This document shows, in pieces, positions 23,814 to 33,013 of a stretch of 64,000 nt of DNA (position 1 is the stretch's first letter; each line of letters opens with the position of its first letter). Under the pieces are notes generated by a model. The model was not told the DNA's origin and did not search any database. It saw nothing but the letters and a program-made list of their open reading frames with translations. Source of the DNA: Methanolacinia petrolearia DSM 11571 (lineage in GTDB: Archaea; Halobacteriota; Methanomicrobia; Methanomicrobiales; Methanomicrobiaceae); the NCBI RefSeq assembly GCF_000147875.1, contig NC_014507.1:992001-1056000 (forward strand), written 5' to 3'. Made by a program: the position numbers and the translations under genes.

Positions 23814-25557
23814 CGACCCCTTCCCCTGAGAGATCTACTGTACAATCCCAGTTTGTGTGTATAAGTTGTGGCGAATGGGTAGCTATGAGAAAACCGGAGC
23901 CGGTGATACTTGTAATCTTCCTGATGAATTCAAGATAAAGCCTCTGCCATACGATATGCAGTGAGATTTCAGGCTCGTCAACAAGTACAAGAGTCCCCGG
24001 ATCTGTCGAAAATATGAGATCATAATACATCACCAGCTGGTTCTGCTCCCCGGAAGAAAGTTTTTCAGGCGCAACTGGTTCATTATCAGCCACCATGAAA
24101 TTAAATCCCTTATCTGCCCGAATTTCGAATGAAAGATTAAGGAAAAGCGAATTAATTATCATTATTAACAGATCGATCTTTCTTTCAAGATCTCCGAATA
24201 TCAGGCATTTCTTCTCAATATCCTCAGCATAGAGCTGAAGTGCTGCAAGTATCCCTGTATCCCCTTCAATATCCTCTCCGGTTATAAAGTTGTCCTGCCA
24301 TTCTCCCGGCTCATACGACAGGAATCCAACTTCCCTGAGTTTCTTCTGCTCCAGTCTAATCTTTGACAATTTTTCAATAATCTGTTGCGCCCCAGGAAGA
24401 ACGCCATTATCCAATTCCTGGCAGAGATCCATGAACCGTTCAGGATATGTCGAATCAAGTTCCTGTGCACTTGCAGCATAATCATTCAGCATTGCCTGGA
24501 TGCGCATCCTGATATCATCGGAATAGTTGAGAACCGTAAGTTCATAGCTCCGCCTGATCCCCCCTGCATGACTTGCCAGAAGATCTCCCTCCCTAAGTAT
24601 ATCCGATTCGGCATTTTGCCAGAGTCTCTGTGCAGATATAAGTTTTACAGGAACGGGTGGAATAATCCTGCTAAGCTCCCATGAGGTTTCCGCTTCATCA
24701 AAATTGTCAGGATTGACAGTATACTCAAGAACACTGTTGCCGGATTTCTCCAGCCTGAAATTCAATGACCATAAATCACCTACAGGAAGCTTTTTACCCT
24801 GCAATTCTCCTAAACACTTCTCAATAATAAGAGTGGTCATTTTTTCCGGTTCTGATACGGTTCCTGTGATACCGAACAGGATCTTCAGGGCTTTAAAGGG
24901 GATGTCCCTGATTTCACCGAGATTTCCGACAAAGACCGCCCGTAACAGTCTTAAAATTGTCGTCTTTCCATAACCGTTGGGGGCGGTGATTATCGATATA
25001 TTCCCGGGATTTTCCAGCGGAATTCTATAATCAAACTTTCCGAAGAGACCGAAGATCTCTATCTCCAGGGGTTTTATCCTGTTAAAGCGTAAAGGCATGT
25101 CTCTTGTAATCGCATCTGTCAGCCTCCCGAGCATCTCCTCGATGCTCTCCGAATCAGAGAGCGGGTATTCGACCCATTTATCAGCAAAAACCTTTGAGAT
25201 TACATTAACGTATTCAGAATGAAGCTTGTCGCTTCCGAGAAATATCACCCTTTCATAATTCAACAGACCATCTGATTCTGCATTTATCTCTATTGTATCG
25301 TATTCAATTCCCGATCCGGCGAATGTATCTCCTTCATAATTTTTGATCTCCTCATGCGGAAGGACAAAACCGTACCTTGGCGATAGAATCACCCTGTCAT
25401 CAGGATAGAACTTTTTTGAGTACTCACGGCACCTCTCTGCAAATCTGCCTGTGAATGCATATTCAGCCTTAACTTGCCGGGTCAAATCCAGGTTCCTGTC
25501 ACGATCCCAAATTTTCTCCTCACCGGCAGGAGTTATCACCAGGGTTTTTAATGCCAT
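23806..25557 (-). CDS. ABC-type AAA ATPase with DUF6884-like N-terminal domain, AriA-like
   Basis: 583 residues. Residues 1-150 (VITPAGEEKIW, then AFTGRFAERCREYSKKFYPDD and RVILSPRYGFVLPHEEIKNY) resemble the DUF6884 domain. The ATPase follows with Walker A APNGYGKTT (192-200), signature LSSGEQ (500-505), Walker B LVLVDEPE (523-530) and the switch THSPQ (560-564), separated by a helical arm. This is the layout of AAA_15/OLD-like defence ATPases. I do not know of PARIS ATPases carrying this extra N-terminal domain. It is the first gene of a two-gene operon. Confidence 0.8.
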   Translation of the reverse strand: MALKTLVITPAGEEKIWDRDRNLDLTRQVKAEYAFTGRFAERCREYSKKFYPDDRVILSPRYGFVLPHEEIKNYEGDTFAGSGIEYDTIEINAESDGLLNYERVIFLGSDKLHSEYVNVISKVFADKWVEYPLSDSESIEEMLGRLTDAITRDMPLRFNRIKPLEIEIFGLFGKFDYRIPLENPGNISIITAPNGYGKTTILRLLRAVFVGNLGEIRDIPFKALKILFGITGTVSEPEKMTTLIIEKCLGELQGKKLPVGDLWSLNFRLEKSGNSVLEYTVNPDNFDEAETSWELSRIIPPVPVKLISAQRLWQNAESDILREGDLLASHAGGIRRSYELTVLNYSDDIRMRIQAMLNDYAASAQELDSTYPERFMDLCQELDNGVLPGAQQIIEKLSKIRLEQKKLREVGFLSYEPGEWQDNFITGEDIEGDTGILAALQLYAEDIEKKCLIFGDLERKIDLLIMIINSLFLNLSFEIRADKGFNFMVADNEPVAPEKLSSGEQNQLVMYYDLIFSTDPGTLVLVDEPEISLHIVWQRLYLEFIRKITSITGSGFLIATHSPQLIHTNWDCTVDLSGEGVDE

Positions 25558-25617
25558 TTATCTAAAATAAGGGACTCTATAGAAATTAATGTAGCGAACG
25601 GGATGATCTAAGTTTAA

Positions 25618-26841
25618 TTAAAGCCGCGAAATAATCGTCTTCGCCGCAAGAAAACCCGTCGAAAATGCCGCCTGCAAATTATATCCCCCCGTATCTCCGT
25701 CGATATCAAGTATTTCACCTACGAAGAACAATCCGGGAACAATCTTCGACTCCATCGTTTTCGGATTAATTCCCTCAAGTGCAACCCCGCCACGGGTGAC
25801 CATCGCCTCGTCGAATTTGCCAAGTTCACGAACTTCAAACGGATATTCGGTCAGGCTCTTTATCAAAACGTTTCTCTCCTTTTTTGGAAGATGAGCACAG
25901 GTAAGATCAGGTGAAATCCCTGATATTTCGATAATCTCTCTGGCAAATCTCTCCGGGAGAGAATATTCCGAAAGGATCGTCCGGACCAGTTTTGTTCCTC
26001 CCAAATCCGTCTTTTGCGTGAAATCCTTCCTGAACTCTTCAGGATTCATACCGGTCATGAATGAGATCTTCAGGACATCAACAGGAAGAATATTCCTGGA
26101 AAAATCCAGGATTCCCGGCCCGGACAGCCCCTTATGAGTCAGAAGGATGTCACCGGTGTGATCGGCGATCTTTTTATTATCCCGGAAAAGGGATATCCGG
26201 GCATTGTTAAATGATATCCCGGACAACGAACCGAACGGGTAGCTGCTGGGATAAACGGGTGCAAGAGCAGGTGCAATTTCGGTTACAGTCTGGCTGAGAC
26301 TTTCTGCGATTTTGTACCCGTCGCCGGATGAGCCGGTCTGGGGATATGAGGCCCCCCCGGTAGAAACAACCAGATTTTTGGAATAATATTTTGCCAGAGT
26401 TGTTTCAATATTAAAACCAGTCTCTTCATTTTTTACTGATAAAACCGGCTCGCCGCACCTGATCGAAACCCCCCTCACTTCACATTCACGTAAAAGAACG
26501 GAGAGAATATCCGACGCTTTCTTTGTAGAAGGAAAAATCTTTCCGTTCTTATCCGTTTCAAACGAAACACCCCGCTTTACAAAAAAATCCACGAGGTCTT
26601 TATTGGTAAAATTCATCAGTGCAGGACGGAGAAACCTTCCGGTATTATTATAGTGAGACAAAAATTCGGATATTTCACCTTCGTGCGTGAGATTGCACTG
26701 CCCGGAACCGGTGATCAGCAGTTTTCTCCCGCAGGACGTCTTTTTTTCCAGGATCAGGACCTTTTTTCCCTCTCCCGCAGAATGGATCGCACAGAAAAGT
26801 CCTGCAGGCCCTCCGCCGACAATAATAACATCGAATTTCAT
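25618..26841 (-). CDS. FAD-dependent oxidoreductase, HI0933/aminoacetone-oxidase-like
   Basis: 407 residues. The N-terminal dinucleotide-binding motif is VIIVGGGPAGLFCAIHSA, with GRKLLITGSGQCNLTHE following, the family signature. GGASYPQTGSSGDGYKIAE lies in the middle and GEILDIDGDTGGYNLQAAFSTG near the C-terminus for FAD contact. The enzymatic role of this family is poorly defined. ATG 26841 starts right at the FAD fold and has AAGGA upstream; ATG 26871 is possible. It is single, convergent with nothing, and divergent from the serpins. Confidence 0.85.
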   Translation of the reverse strand: MKFDVIIVGGGPAGLFCAIHSAGEGKKVLILEKKTSCGRKLLITGSGQCNLTHEGEISEFLSHYNNTGRFLRPALMNFTNKDLVDFFVKRGVSFETDKNGKIFPSTKKASDILSVLLRECEVRGVSIRCGEPVLSVKNEETGFNIETTLAKYYSKNLVVSTGGASYPQTGSSGDGYKIAESLSQTVTEIAPALAPVYPSSYPFGSLSGISFNNARISLFRDNKKIADHTGDILLTHKGLSGPGILDFSRNILPVDVLKISFMTGMNPEEFRKDFTQKTDLGGTKLVRTILSEYSLPERFAREIIEISGISPDLTCAHLPKKERNVLIKSLTEYPFEVRELGKFDEAMVTRGGVALEGINPKTMESKIVPGLFFVGEILDIDGDTGGYNLQAAFSTGFLAAKTIISRL

Positions 26842-26951
26842 CAGTTCCTTAGATATAAGAAAATAATCCATTAAACATTAACTCAGGAAGGAATTTACAA
26901 TTTGTTGTAATACCGTCCGAAAAAGGCAGAAGTGATCAAAGCCCGAGTCAG

Positions 26952-26960
26952 CTTAAATAG
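26952..26960 (+). promoter_or_regulatory. TATA box of serpin 1
   Basis: CTTAAATAG, preceded by GTCAG, ends 22 bases before the serpin 1 ATG, the same distance as in serpins 2 and 3. Start of transcription should fall at or close to the ATG. Confidence 0.55.
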
Positions 26961-26982
26961 TGCAGGCGTTGAAGAGACAATA

Positions 26983-28275
26983 ATGGGAGAAAATAATATT
27001 GCTGTACCTGTAATATGCATCCTTCTTGTTTTCTGCATCTTCTTCTCCGGCTGCACGGAACAGGAATCCGTCAATACAACAAAATCAGCAAATGCACTCC
27101 GGGCTGAAGAACAGGGTGTCGCCGCTGAAAACGTGATCGACGCGAACAATATGTTCGCATTCGACATATACAGGCAAATCGCGGCTGAACAAACGGAAGA
27201 TGAAAACATCTTCCTCTCCCCCTTCAGCATTTCATCGGTGTTTGCTCCCGTATATGAAGGAGCAAGGGGGGATACGGCAGATGAGATCGGGTCCGTCTTC
27301 CACTTCCCTGAAAACACCGGTACGCTAAGGGAAGACTACCGGGAGATCAATGAAAAAATAAATACAGGTGATCCCGACTACGAGCTCAGTATTGCAAACG
27401 CACTCTGGGCCGAGAATACATATCCCTTCCTTGAAAGCTACATCAATATCACAAAGGAATACTATTCAGCGAACACCACCACCCTCGACTTCAAAAATCA
27501 TCCCGAAGAAACACGGCTGACGATCAACAACTGGGCAATGGAAAAGACAAAAGACAGGATTCAGGAACTCGTGCCTGCAGGTATGATAGACATTTATACA
27601 AGACTTGTTGTTACAAATGCAATCTTCTTCAAAGGCATATGGGCCAAAAAGTTCGATGAAAACAACACCCTTGAAGCGAATTTTACGACCGCATCAGGAG
27701 AGATTGTAAAAGTCCCGATGATGCAGAAAACGGCAGCATACGATTATGCCGAAACCGATGAACTCCAGGCAGTCAAACTGCCGTACGAGAATGAAACAGG
27801 AAATAAGCTGTCGATGATCGTCATTCTCCCGAAGGAAAACGAACTGCATTCAGTCGAGGAGACTCTCTATTTTAAAAAGATCAGGGAGGTCGAAGATTCG
27901 ATGGGATCAGAAACCGTCAGGCTGTCTTTACCAAAATTCAGGTTTGAAACAGATTATATGTTTTCCGGCATCCTGAAAAAAATGGGTGTCGTAACCGCTT
28001 TTTCAGACGAGGACGCTGATTTTTCCGGTATGGACGGGACAGGAGGATTATATATCCGTGAAGTTATTCACAAGGCATTTGTAGAGGTGAACGAAGAAGG
28101 AACCGAAGCGGCGGCGGCAACGGCAGTTGTAGTACAAACTATTGCTCCTCCGCCGGGATACAGCTTGCCTGTCTATACCTTCAGGGCCGATCACCCGTTC
28201 ATCTTCCTGATAGAGGATGACGAAACAGGTAATATTCTCTTTATCGGCAGGGTCTCAAATCCCTTAGAAAACTAA
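26983..28275 (+). CDS. Serpin 1, secreted lipoprotein protease inhibitor
   Basis: 430 residues. A hydrophobic N-terminal segment ends in FFSGC, a lipobox-like site, so the protein is probably anchored outside the cell. The serpin core has NALWAENTYPFL and TNAIFFKGIWAKKFD, and the hinge EEGTEAAAATA of inhibitory serpins. Counting as in alpha-1-antitrypsin, the reactive site would be Ile (P1) followed by Ala, with QTIAPPPGYSLP as the loop. ATG 26983 fits the signal peptide; an upstream GTG does not. First of three tandem copies and the most divergent. Confidence 0.9.
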   Translation: MGENNIAVPVICILLVFCIFFSGCTEQESVNTTKSANALRAEEQGVAAENVIDANNMFAFDIYRQIAAEQTEDENIFLSPFSISSVFAPVYEGARGDTADEIGSVFHFPENTGTLREDYREINEKINTGDPDYELSIANALWAENTYPFLESYINITKEYYSANTTTLDFKNHPEETRLTINNWAMEKTKDRIQELVPAGMIDIYTRLVVTNAIFFKGIWAKKFDENNTLEANFTTASGEIVKVPMMQKTAAYDYAETDELQAVKLPYENETGNKLSMIVILPKENELHSVEETLYFKKIREVEDSMGSETVRLSLPKFRFETDYMFSGILKKMGVVTAFSDEDADFSGMDGTGGLYIREVIHKAFVEVNEEGTEAAAATAVVVQTIAPPPGYSLPVYTFRADHPFIFLIEDDETGNILFIGRVSNPLEN

Positions 28276-28280
28276 CCATA

Positions 28281-28287
28281 TTTTTTT
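28281..28287 (+). terminator. Oligo-T terminator after serpin 1
   Basis: Seven T residues follow the stop codon before the next serpin's own promoter, suggesting separate transcripts. Confidence 0.4.
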
Positions 28288-28333
28288 CATATAACCGTGA
28301 ATAACTGCGAAAAAAATCGAAGTCAACGCCAGA

Positions 28334-28342
28334 TTAAATAAA
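28334..28342 (+). promoter_or_regulatory. TATA box of serpin 2, within a block shared with serpin 3
   Basis: TTAAATAAA ends 22 bases before the ATG. The preceding bases (CTGCGAAAAAAA, then GAAGTCAACGCCAG) are nearly identical upstream of serpin 3. Confidence 0.65.
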
Positions 28343-28363
28343 AATCAGAATAAAAGGACAGTT

Positions 28364-29662
28364 ATGAATATCAAATCTATCGTACCTTTTGCTGTTGTCA
28401 TGCTGGCATGCCTCTTCTGTGTTTTTGCAGGATGTACGGGAACACCCGGTTCTGACGGGACGGAGACGGCGACACCAACACCCACGCAGAGCGTATCACA
28501 TACAGGCTCTGCCGTAGAGAGCGTTGTTGACGCAAACAACATGTTCGCATTCGAGATATATAAGCAGCTCTCCGGTGAGAACAGCAAAGACGACAACCTC
28601 TTCCTGTCGCCGTTCAGCATATCGTCGGCACTTGCCCTGACATATGAAGGCGCGAAGGGAGAGACGGCAGACCAGATAAAGTCCGTCTTCTACTTCCCTG
28701 ACAACATTGAGACCTTAAGAAGCGGCTACCAGGAAGTAAATGCCGGAATAAACGCAGGAGATCCCGAATACGATCTCGAAGTCGCAAACGCACTCTGGGC
28801 CGAAGAGACCTACCCGTTCCTCAAGGAATACATCAACACGGCAAAGACATACTACTCGGCTAATACGACAAACCTCGATTTCATAAATCAGCCCGAAGAA
28901 TCTCGTGTCAGCATAAACGACTGGGTCGCAGAGAAAACGAACGACAAGATCGAAGACTTAATTCCCGAAGGAATGATCGATTCGATGACGAGACTCGTCA
29001 TAACGAATGCGATATACTTCAAGGGAACGTGGGTTCTCCAGTTCGACAAAAACATGACGACGGAAGCGGACTTTACAACACCGTCCGGCGAAACAGTCAC
29101 AGTAGAAATGATGAAGAGGACCGATGATGACGCAGTCTACGGCTATACAGAGACCGACGGCCTCCAGGTCCTGGAGATGCCATACGAGAATGAAAGCGGA
29201 AAGAAACTCTCGATGATCGTCCTTCTCCCGAAGGAGAACGACCTGAAAGCGGCAGAAGATGCTCTCAGCGCTGATAACTTTGAGGAGATTGAAAACTCGA
29301 TAAAATCAAAGCAGGTAAAGGTATACTTCCCCAAATTCAAACTCGAAACAGAATACCTGCTGCGTGATATCCTGATCGATATAGGAATGCCTGCTGCATT
29401 CTCCGGTTCGGCAAACTTCTCGGGAATGGACGGGACTACAAATCTCTTCATCAGCAATGTCGTGCACAAGGCCTTCGTCGAGGTAAACGAAGAAGGAACC
29501 GAAGCGGCAGCGGCAACGGCAGTAGTAATGGCATCAGGAATGTCTCCGGAAAAAGAGCCGATACCTGTCTTCAGGGCGGATCATTCGTTCATCTTCATGA
29601 TACAGGACGATGAAACAGGGAATATTCTGTTCATCGGCAGGATTTCAAATCCCGCAGAATAA
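28364..29662 (+). CDS. Serpin 2, secreted lipoprotein protease inhibitor
   Basis: 432 residues. The signal sequence ends CVFAGC (lipobox), then a Thr/Pro-rich linker (TETATPTPTQ) that would hold the serpin off the membrane. The core has LFLSPFSISSALALTYEGAK and TNAIYFKGTWVLQFD; the hinge is EEGTEAAAATA. The loop runs VVMASGMSPEKEP, giving Gly at P1 and Met at P1' by the antitrypsin count. It is very close to serpin 3 at the DNA level in long stretches, implying recent duplication or gene conversion, while the loop differs. Confidence 0.92.
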   Translation: MNIKSIVPFAVVMLACLFCVFAGCTGTPGSDGTETATPTPTQSVSHTGSAVESVVDANNMFAFEIYKQLSGENSKDDNLFLSPFSISSALALTYEGAKGETADQIKSVFYFPDNIETLRSGYQEVNAGINAGDPEYDLEVANALWAEETYPFLKEYINTAKTYYSANTTNLDFINQPEESRVSINDWVAEKTNDKIEDLIPEGMIDSMTRLVITNAIYFKGTWVLQFDKNMTTEADFTTPSGETVTVEMMKRTDDDAVYGYTETDGLQVLEMPYENESGKKLSMIVLLPKENDLKAAEDALSADNFEEIENSIKSKQVKVYFPKFKLETEYLLRDILIDIGMPAAFSGSANFSGMDGTTNLFISNVVHKAFVEVNEEGTEAAAATAVVMASGMSPEKEPIPVFRADHSFIFMIQDDETGNILFIGRISNPAE

Positions 29663-29736
29663 GATACTCTTTTATTTTTACATTGTTTCCTTCCCGTTCA
29701 TTGTTAACTGCGAAAAAAACTGAAGTCAACGCCAGG

Positions 29737-29745
29737 TTAAATAAA
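29737..29745 (+). promoter_or_regulatory. TATA box of serpin 3
   Basis: TTAAATAAA ends 22 bases before the ATG, within the same conserved block as in front of serpin 2. No ribosome binding site is visible before this ATG, which fits a leaderless transcript. Confidence 0.65.
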
Positions 29746-29766
29746 CCATAACACCAATAATCTGCC

Positions 29767-31068
29767 ATGAAGCACCTTAAACCGACGGCCATAACGGCCA
29801 TTTTTCTGGTAATTCTGTGTACTTTTTTGGCAGGATGCACCGGAACACCCGATTCTGCAGGGACAGAGACGGCAACGCCCACTCCGGTACAGAATGTAAC
29901 CGAAACAGGTTCGGCAGTCGAAAGCGTAGTCGATGCAAACGACATGTTCGCATTCGACATCTATAAGAAACTGGCATCAGAAGAAAGCAAGGACGACAAT
30001 CTCTTCCTGTCGCCGTTCAGCATATCGTCGGCACTTGCCCTGACATACGAAGGGGCGAAGGGGGAGACGGCAGACCAGATTAAGTCGGTCTTCTACTTCC
30101 CTGAAAATATCGACACCCTGAGATGTGGCTACCAGGACGTAAATGCCGGAATAAACGCAGGCGATCCCGATTATGAACTCAGCATCGCAAATGCACTCTG
30201 GGCCGAAGAGACCTACCCTTTCCTAGAGGACTACATCAATACGGCCGAGACGTACTACTCGGCCAATACTACAAACCTCGACTTCATAAACCAGCCCGAA
30301 GAGTCCCGTGTTACCATAAACGACTGGGTCGCAGGGAAGACGAACAACAAGATCGAAGACCTGATCCCTGAGGGAATGATCGATTCGATGACAAGGCTCG
30401 TCATAACGAATGCAATCTACTTTAAGGGTACATGGGTTCTCCAGTTCGATAAGAACATGACGACGGAGGCGGACTTTACGACACCGTCCGGCGAAACAGT
30501 CACAGTAGAAATGATGCAGAGAACGGACGATGACGCAATTTACGGCTATTCTGAAACCGACGACCTCCAGGTACTTGAGATGCCATACGAGAATGAAAGC
30601 GGAAAGAAACTCTCGATGATCGTCCTTCTCCCGAAGGAGAACGACCTGAAGGCGGCAGAAGATGTTCTGACCGAAGACAAGTTTAAAGAGATAACCGGTT
30701 CGATAGAATCGCAGCAGGTGAAGGTATACTTCCCCAAGTTCAAACTCGAAACGGAATACCAGCTCTCAGACACCTTAAGCGAAATGGGAATGCCGGTGGC
30801 GTTCACGGGCTCGGCCGACTTTTCCGGCATGGACGGAACAACAGGCCTGTCTATCAGCGATGTAGTCCATAAGGCATATGTCGAGGTGAACGAGGAAGGA
30901 ACGGAAGCTGCAGCTGCTACAGCTGTTGTAATGAGACTCACTGCAGTGGCAGGTGAAGATATTACCCCGGTCTTTGTTGCGGATCACCCGTTCATCTTCA
31001 TGATACAGGACGACGAAACAGGAAATATCCTGTTTATCGGAAGGATCTCAAACCCGTCTTCAGCCTGA
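29767..31068 (+). CDS. Serpin 3, secreted lipoprotein protease inhibitor
   Basis: 433 residues, with a signal ending TFLAGC and a Thr/Pro linker like serpin 2. The core sequence is almost that of serpin 2. The hinge is again EEGTEAAAATA, but the loop reads VVMRLTAVAGEDITP, so P3 is Arg and the predicted P1-P1' pair is Thr-Ala; a shift of two residues would make it Arg. The different loop suggests a different target protease. Bacterial and archaeal serpins are uncommon, and three side by side is unusual. Confidence 0.92.
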   Translation: MKHLKPTAITAIFLVILCTFLAGCTGTPDSAGTETATPTPVQNVTETGSAVESVVDANDMFAFDIYKKLASEESKDDNLFLSPFSISSALALTYEGAKGETADQIKSVFYFPENIDTLRCGYQDVNAGINAGDPDYELSIANALWAEETYPFLEDYINTAETYYSANTTNLDFINQPEESRVTINDWVAGKTNNKIEDLIPEGMIDSMTRLVITNAIYFKGTWVLQFDKNMTTEADFTTPSGETVTVEMMQRTDDDAIYGYSETDDLQVLEMPYENESGKKLSMIVLLPKENDLKAAEDVLTEDKFKEITGSIESQQVKVYFPKFKLETEYQLSDTLSEMGMPVAFTGSADFSGMDGTTGLSISDVVHKAYVEVNEEGTEAAAATAVVMRLTAVAGEDITPVFVADHPFIFMIQDDETGNILFIGRISNPSSA

Positions 31069-31180
31069 GTATTTACCTTAACCAACACTTTTTTATACCG
31101 TCATAATAAAATCCTGAACCGCCAATAAAGAAACAAAGTGAACCTGCAAAAATATTTTGACCCTGGAGGCGGATCGGAAC

Positions 31181-32254
31181 ATGAGAACGGCTGAAAGATC
31201 TAAAATCGCAAAATTATCGGATAAAAGCGGTCTTCCTCCCGGAACTCCGGTATATACAGGAGAAAGGTCGCCGGACGAGACAAAAATCAGGATCTTTCTT
31301 TATACTGAAGAAAATTATGAGGAAAAAACAGTATTAAATCTTGATGAACTAAAAGATTTCTCGGCAAAGACAGGATCCAAATGGGTGATTATCACAGGAC
31401 TGGCCAATACACAGCTGATAAATGACATCTGCGAATTTTACGGGATGCACCCCCTGACGACTGAAGACATCTTAAATACCCACCAGAGACCTAAGATTGA
31501 GTCTTTTGACGACTACATATATATCGTCATCAAAGTTATCCTGCCGATGGAGGATGAAGGCATATATTCGGAGCAGGCAAGCATAATACTCTTCAAAGAT
31601 ACGATAATTACGTTCCTCGAAAATGACGACAGGATATTCGAACCCCTGATACGAAGGCTGACCGCATCGAAAGGCCGGCTGAGAAAAAACGGCAATGATT
31701 ATCTTTTTTATGCCATCATCGACTCTGTAGTGGATGAATATTTTGAGATATTCGAGATCATAGGCGAAAGGCTGGAAAGGATCGAGGATTCGGTAATAAT
31801 ATCTCCCGAACCGGAGATCCTTGAAGACATTTATTCCGTCAGGAGGGATCTGATCTGGCTCAGAAAATCAATATGGCCGCTGCGTGATGTCGTAGCTCAA
31901 CTTTCGAGGGGGGAATACTATCTAATAAGCGACAATACCGAAATATTCCTCCGTGACGTCCACGACCACCTATCCCAGATCTCGGAAACACTGGAGACAT
32001 ACAGGGATCTTGCCGCAGGATTATTGGATTTATATCTTTCCGGGGTAAGCAACAGGATGAATGAAGTCATGAAAGTGCTTACGATAATCGCCACGATATT
32101 CATTCCGCTCACATTTATCGCAGGGCTCTACGGGATGAACTTCAGTTACATGCCGGAACTTAACCATCCTTATGCTTATCCTGGAGTTCTCCTGATTATG
32201 CTGGCAATTGCAGTTGCAATGCTGATATATTTCAGAAAAAAAAGATGGCTCTGA
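31181..32254 (+). CDS. corA: CorA-type magnesium/cobalt transporter
   Basis: 357 residues. A large cytosolic N-terminal domain is followed by two C-terminal membrane helices. The first ends with the signature GLYGMNF (here in FIAGLYGMNFSYMPEL), which lines the pore mouth; the second leads to a basic tail (YFRKKRWL). The family works as a pentamer and transports Mg2+ down its gradient. ATG 31181 follows GGAGGC; an earlier TTG-type start at 31157 is less likely. Confidence 0.93.
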   Translation: MRTAERSKIAKLSDKSGLPPGTPVYTGERSPDETKIRIFLYTEENYEEKTVLNLDELKDFSAKTGSKWVIITGLANTQLINDICEFYGMHPLTTEDILNTHQRPKIESFDDYIYIVIKVILPMEDEGIYSEQASIILFKDTIITFLENDDRIFEPLIRRLTASKGRLRKNGNDYLFYAIIDSVVDEYFEIFEIIGERLERIEDSVIISPEPEILEDIYSVRRDLIWLRKSIWPLRDVVAQLSRGEYYLISDNTEIFLRDVHDHLSQISETLETYRDLAAGLLDLYLSGVSNRMNEVMKVLTIIATIFIPLTFIAGLYGMNFSYMPELNHPYAYPGVLLIMLAIAVAMLIYFRKKRWL

Positions 32255-32269
32255 AGGATACTAACGGGA

Positions 32270-33013
32270 TCAAATATCCCCGTTCCTGTGTTCAAGATAC
32301 CATTCGTTCGCTCTCATCAGGTCCCTTGGGGTTCCTACATCGATATGGATGCCGTCGATCTTTTTATAATAAACTTTTTTTCCGCGTACAATCTGAGTCA
32401 TTATAGAATCTGTGAGCTGAAGTTCGCCTTTATATCCGGGTTTCGTATTTCTTATCGCATCAAAAATTTCAGGAGTAAAAACATATGCACCGAGTGCACC
32501 AAGGCTACTCTTTGCCTCTTCAACCGCCGGTTTTTCAACCATATCGAGAATTCGATCGCCGTCGGGGTTGATAATTCCGTGACGAGTCACATCAGCAACA
32601 TCAGCCACTCCAACGACCGTGTCAGCCGATGATTCAATATGGAAACTGATCAGGTCTTTTAAAAATGTCTTCGGGGCAAAGAAATTGTCTCCAAGGACAA
32701 CGATAAAGTCTTCTTTAATAATATGCTCGCCTGCCAGAACAGCATCTGCAAGACCTTTCCTTTCTTCCTGGACCACATAGGAGATATTGATGCCGAATTT
32801 TTTTCCCGATCCAAGATAATCAGAGAGACCGTGCTTATGAGGACTTACGACAATGACAATATGTTCGATGCCTGCAAGTTTCATTGCACGAACCACATGT
32901 TCGATTATTGCCATTTCACCGACAGGAAGAAGCTCCTTTGGTATCGCATTTGTAAACGGCCCGAGACGGGTGCCCGATCCTGCTGCGGGGATCAGCCCGG
33001 TCTTTACCAGCAT
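32270..33013 (-). CDS. Sugar-1-phosphate nucleotidyltransferase, probably UTP-glucose-1-phosphate uridylyltransferase type
   Basis: 247 residues of the nucleotidyltransferase fold, starting GLIPAAGSGTRLGPFTNAIPKELLPVG, which gives the nucleotide-binding and catalytic Arg/Lys motif. IVVLGDNFF carries the metal-binding Asp. Length and GALGAYVFTPEIFDAI suggest a short RfbA/GalU-like enzyme. It overlaps the UDP-sugar dehydrogenase gene by 10 bases, so the pair probably makes UDP-glucose and then UDP-glucuronate. The nucleotide (UTP or dTTP) cannot be proven from sequence. Confidence 0.85.
   Translation of the reverse strand: MLVKTGLIPAAGSGTRLGPFTNAIPKELLPVGEMAIIEHVVRAMKLAGIEHIVIVVSPHKHGLSDYLGSGKKFGINISYVVQEERKGLADAVLAGEHIIKEDFIVVLGDNFFAPKTFLKDLISFHIESSADTVVGVADVADVTRHGIINPDGDRILDMVEKPAVEEAKSSLGALGAYVFTPEIFDAIRNTKPGYKGELQLTDSIMTQIVRGKKVYYKKIDGIHIDVGTPRDLMRANEWYLEHRNGDI

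Noticed and set aside
22676-25617. Integration (att) duplication of the tRNA-Glu 3' end beyond the ATPase gene
   Set aside because: I looked for the T-arm and acceptor sequence downstream of 25557 and found no repeat, and there is no integrase.
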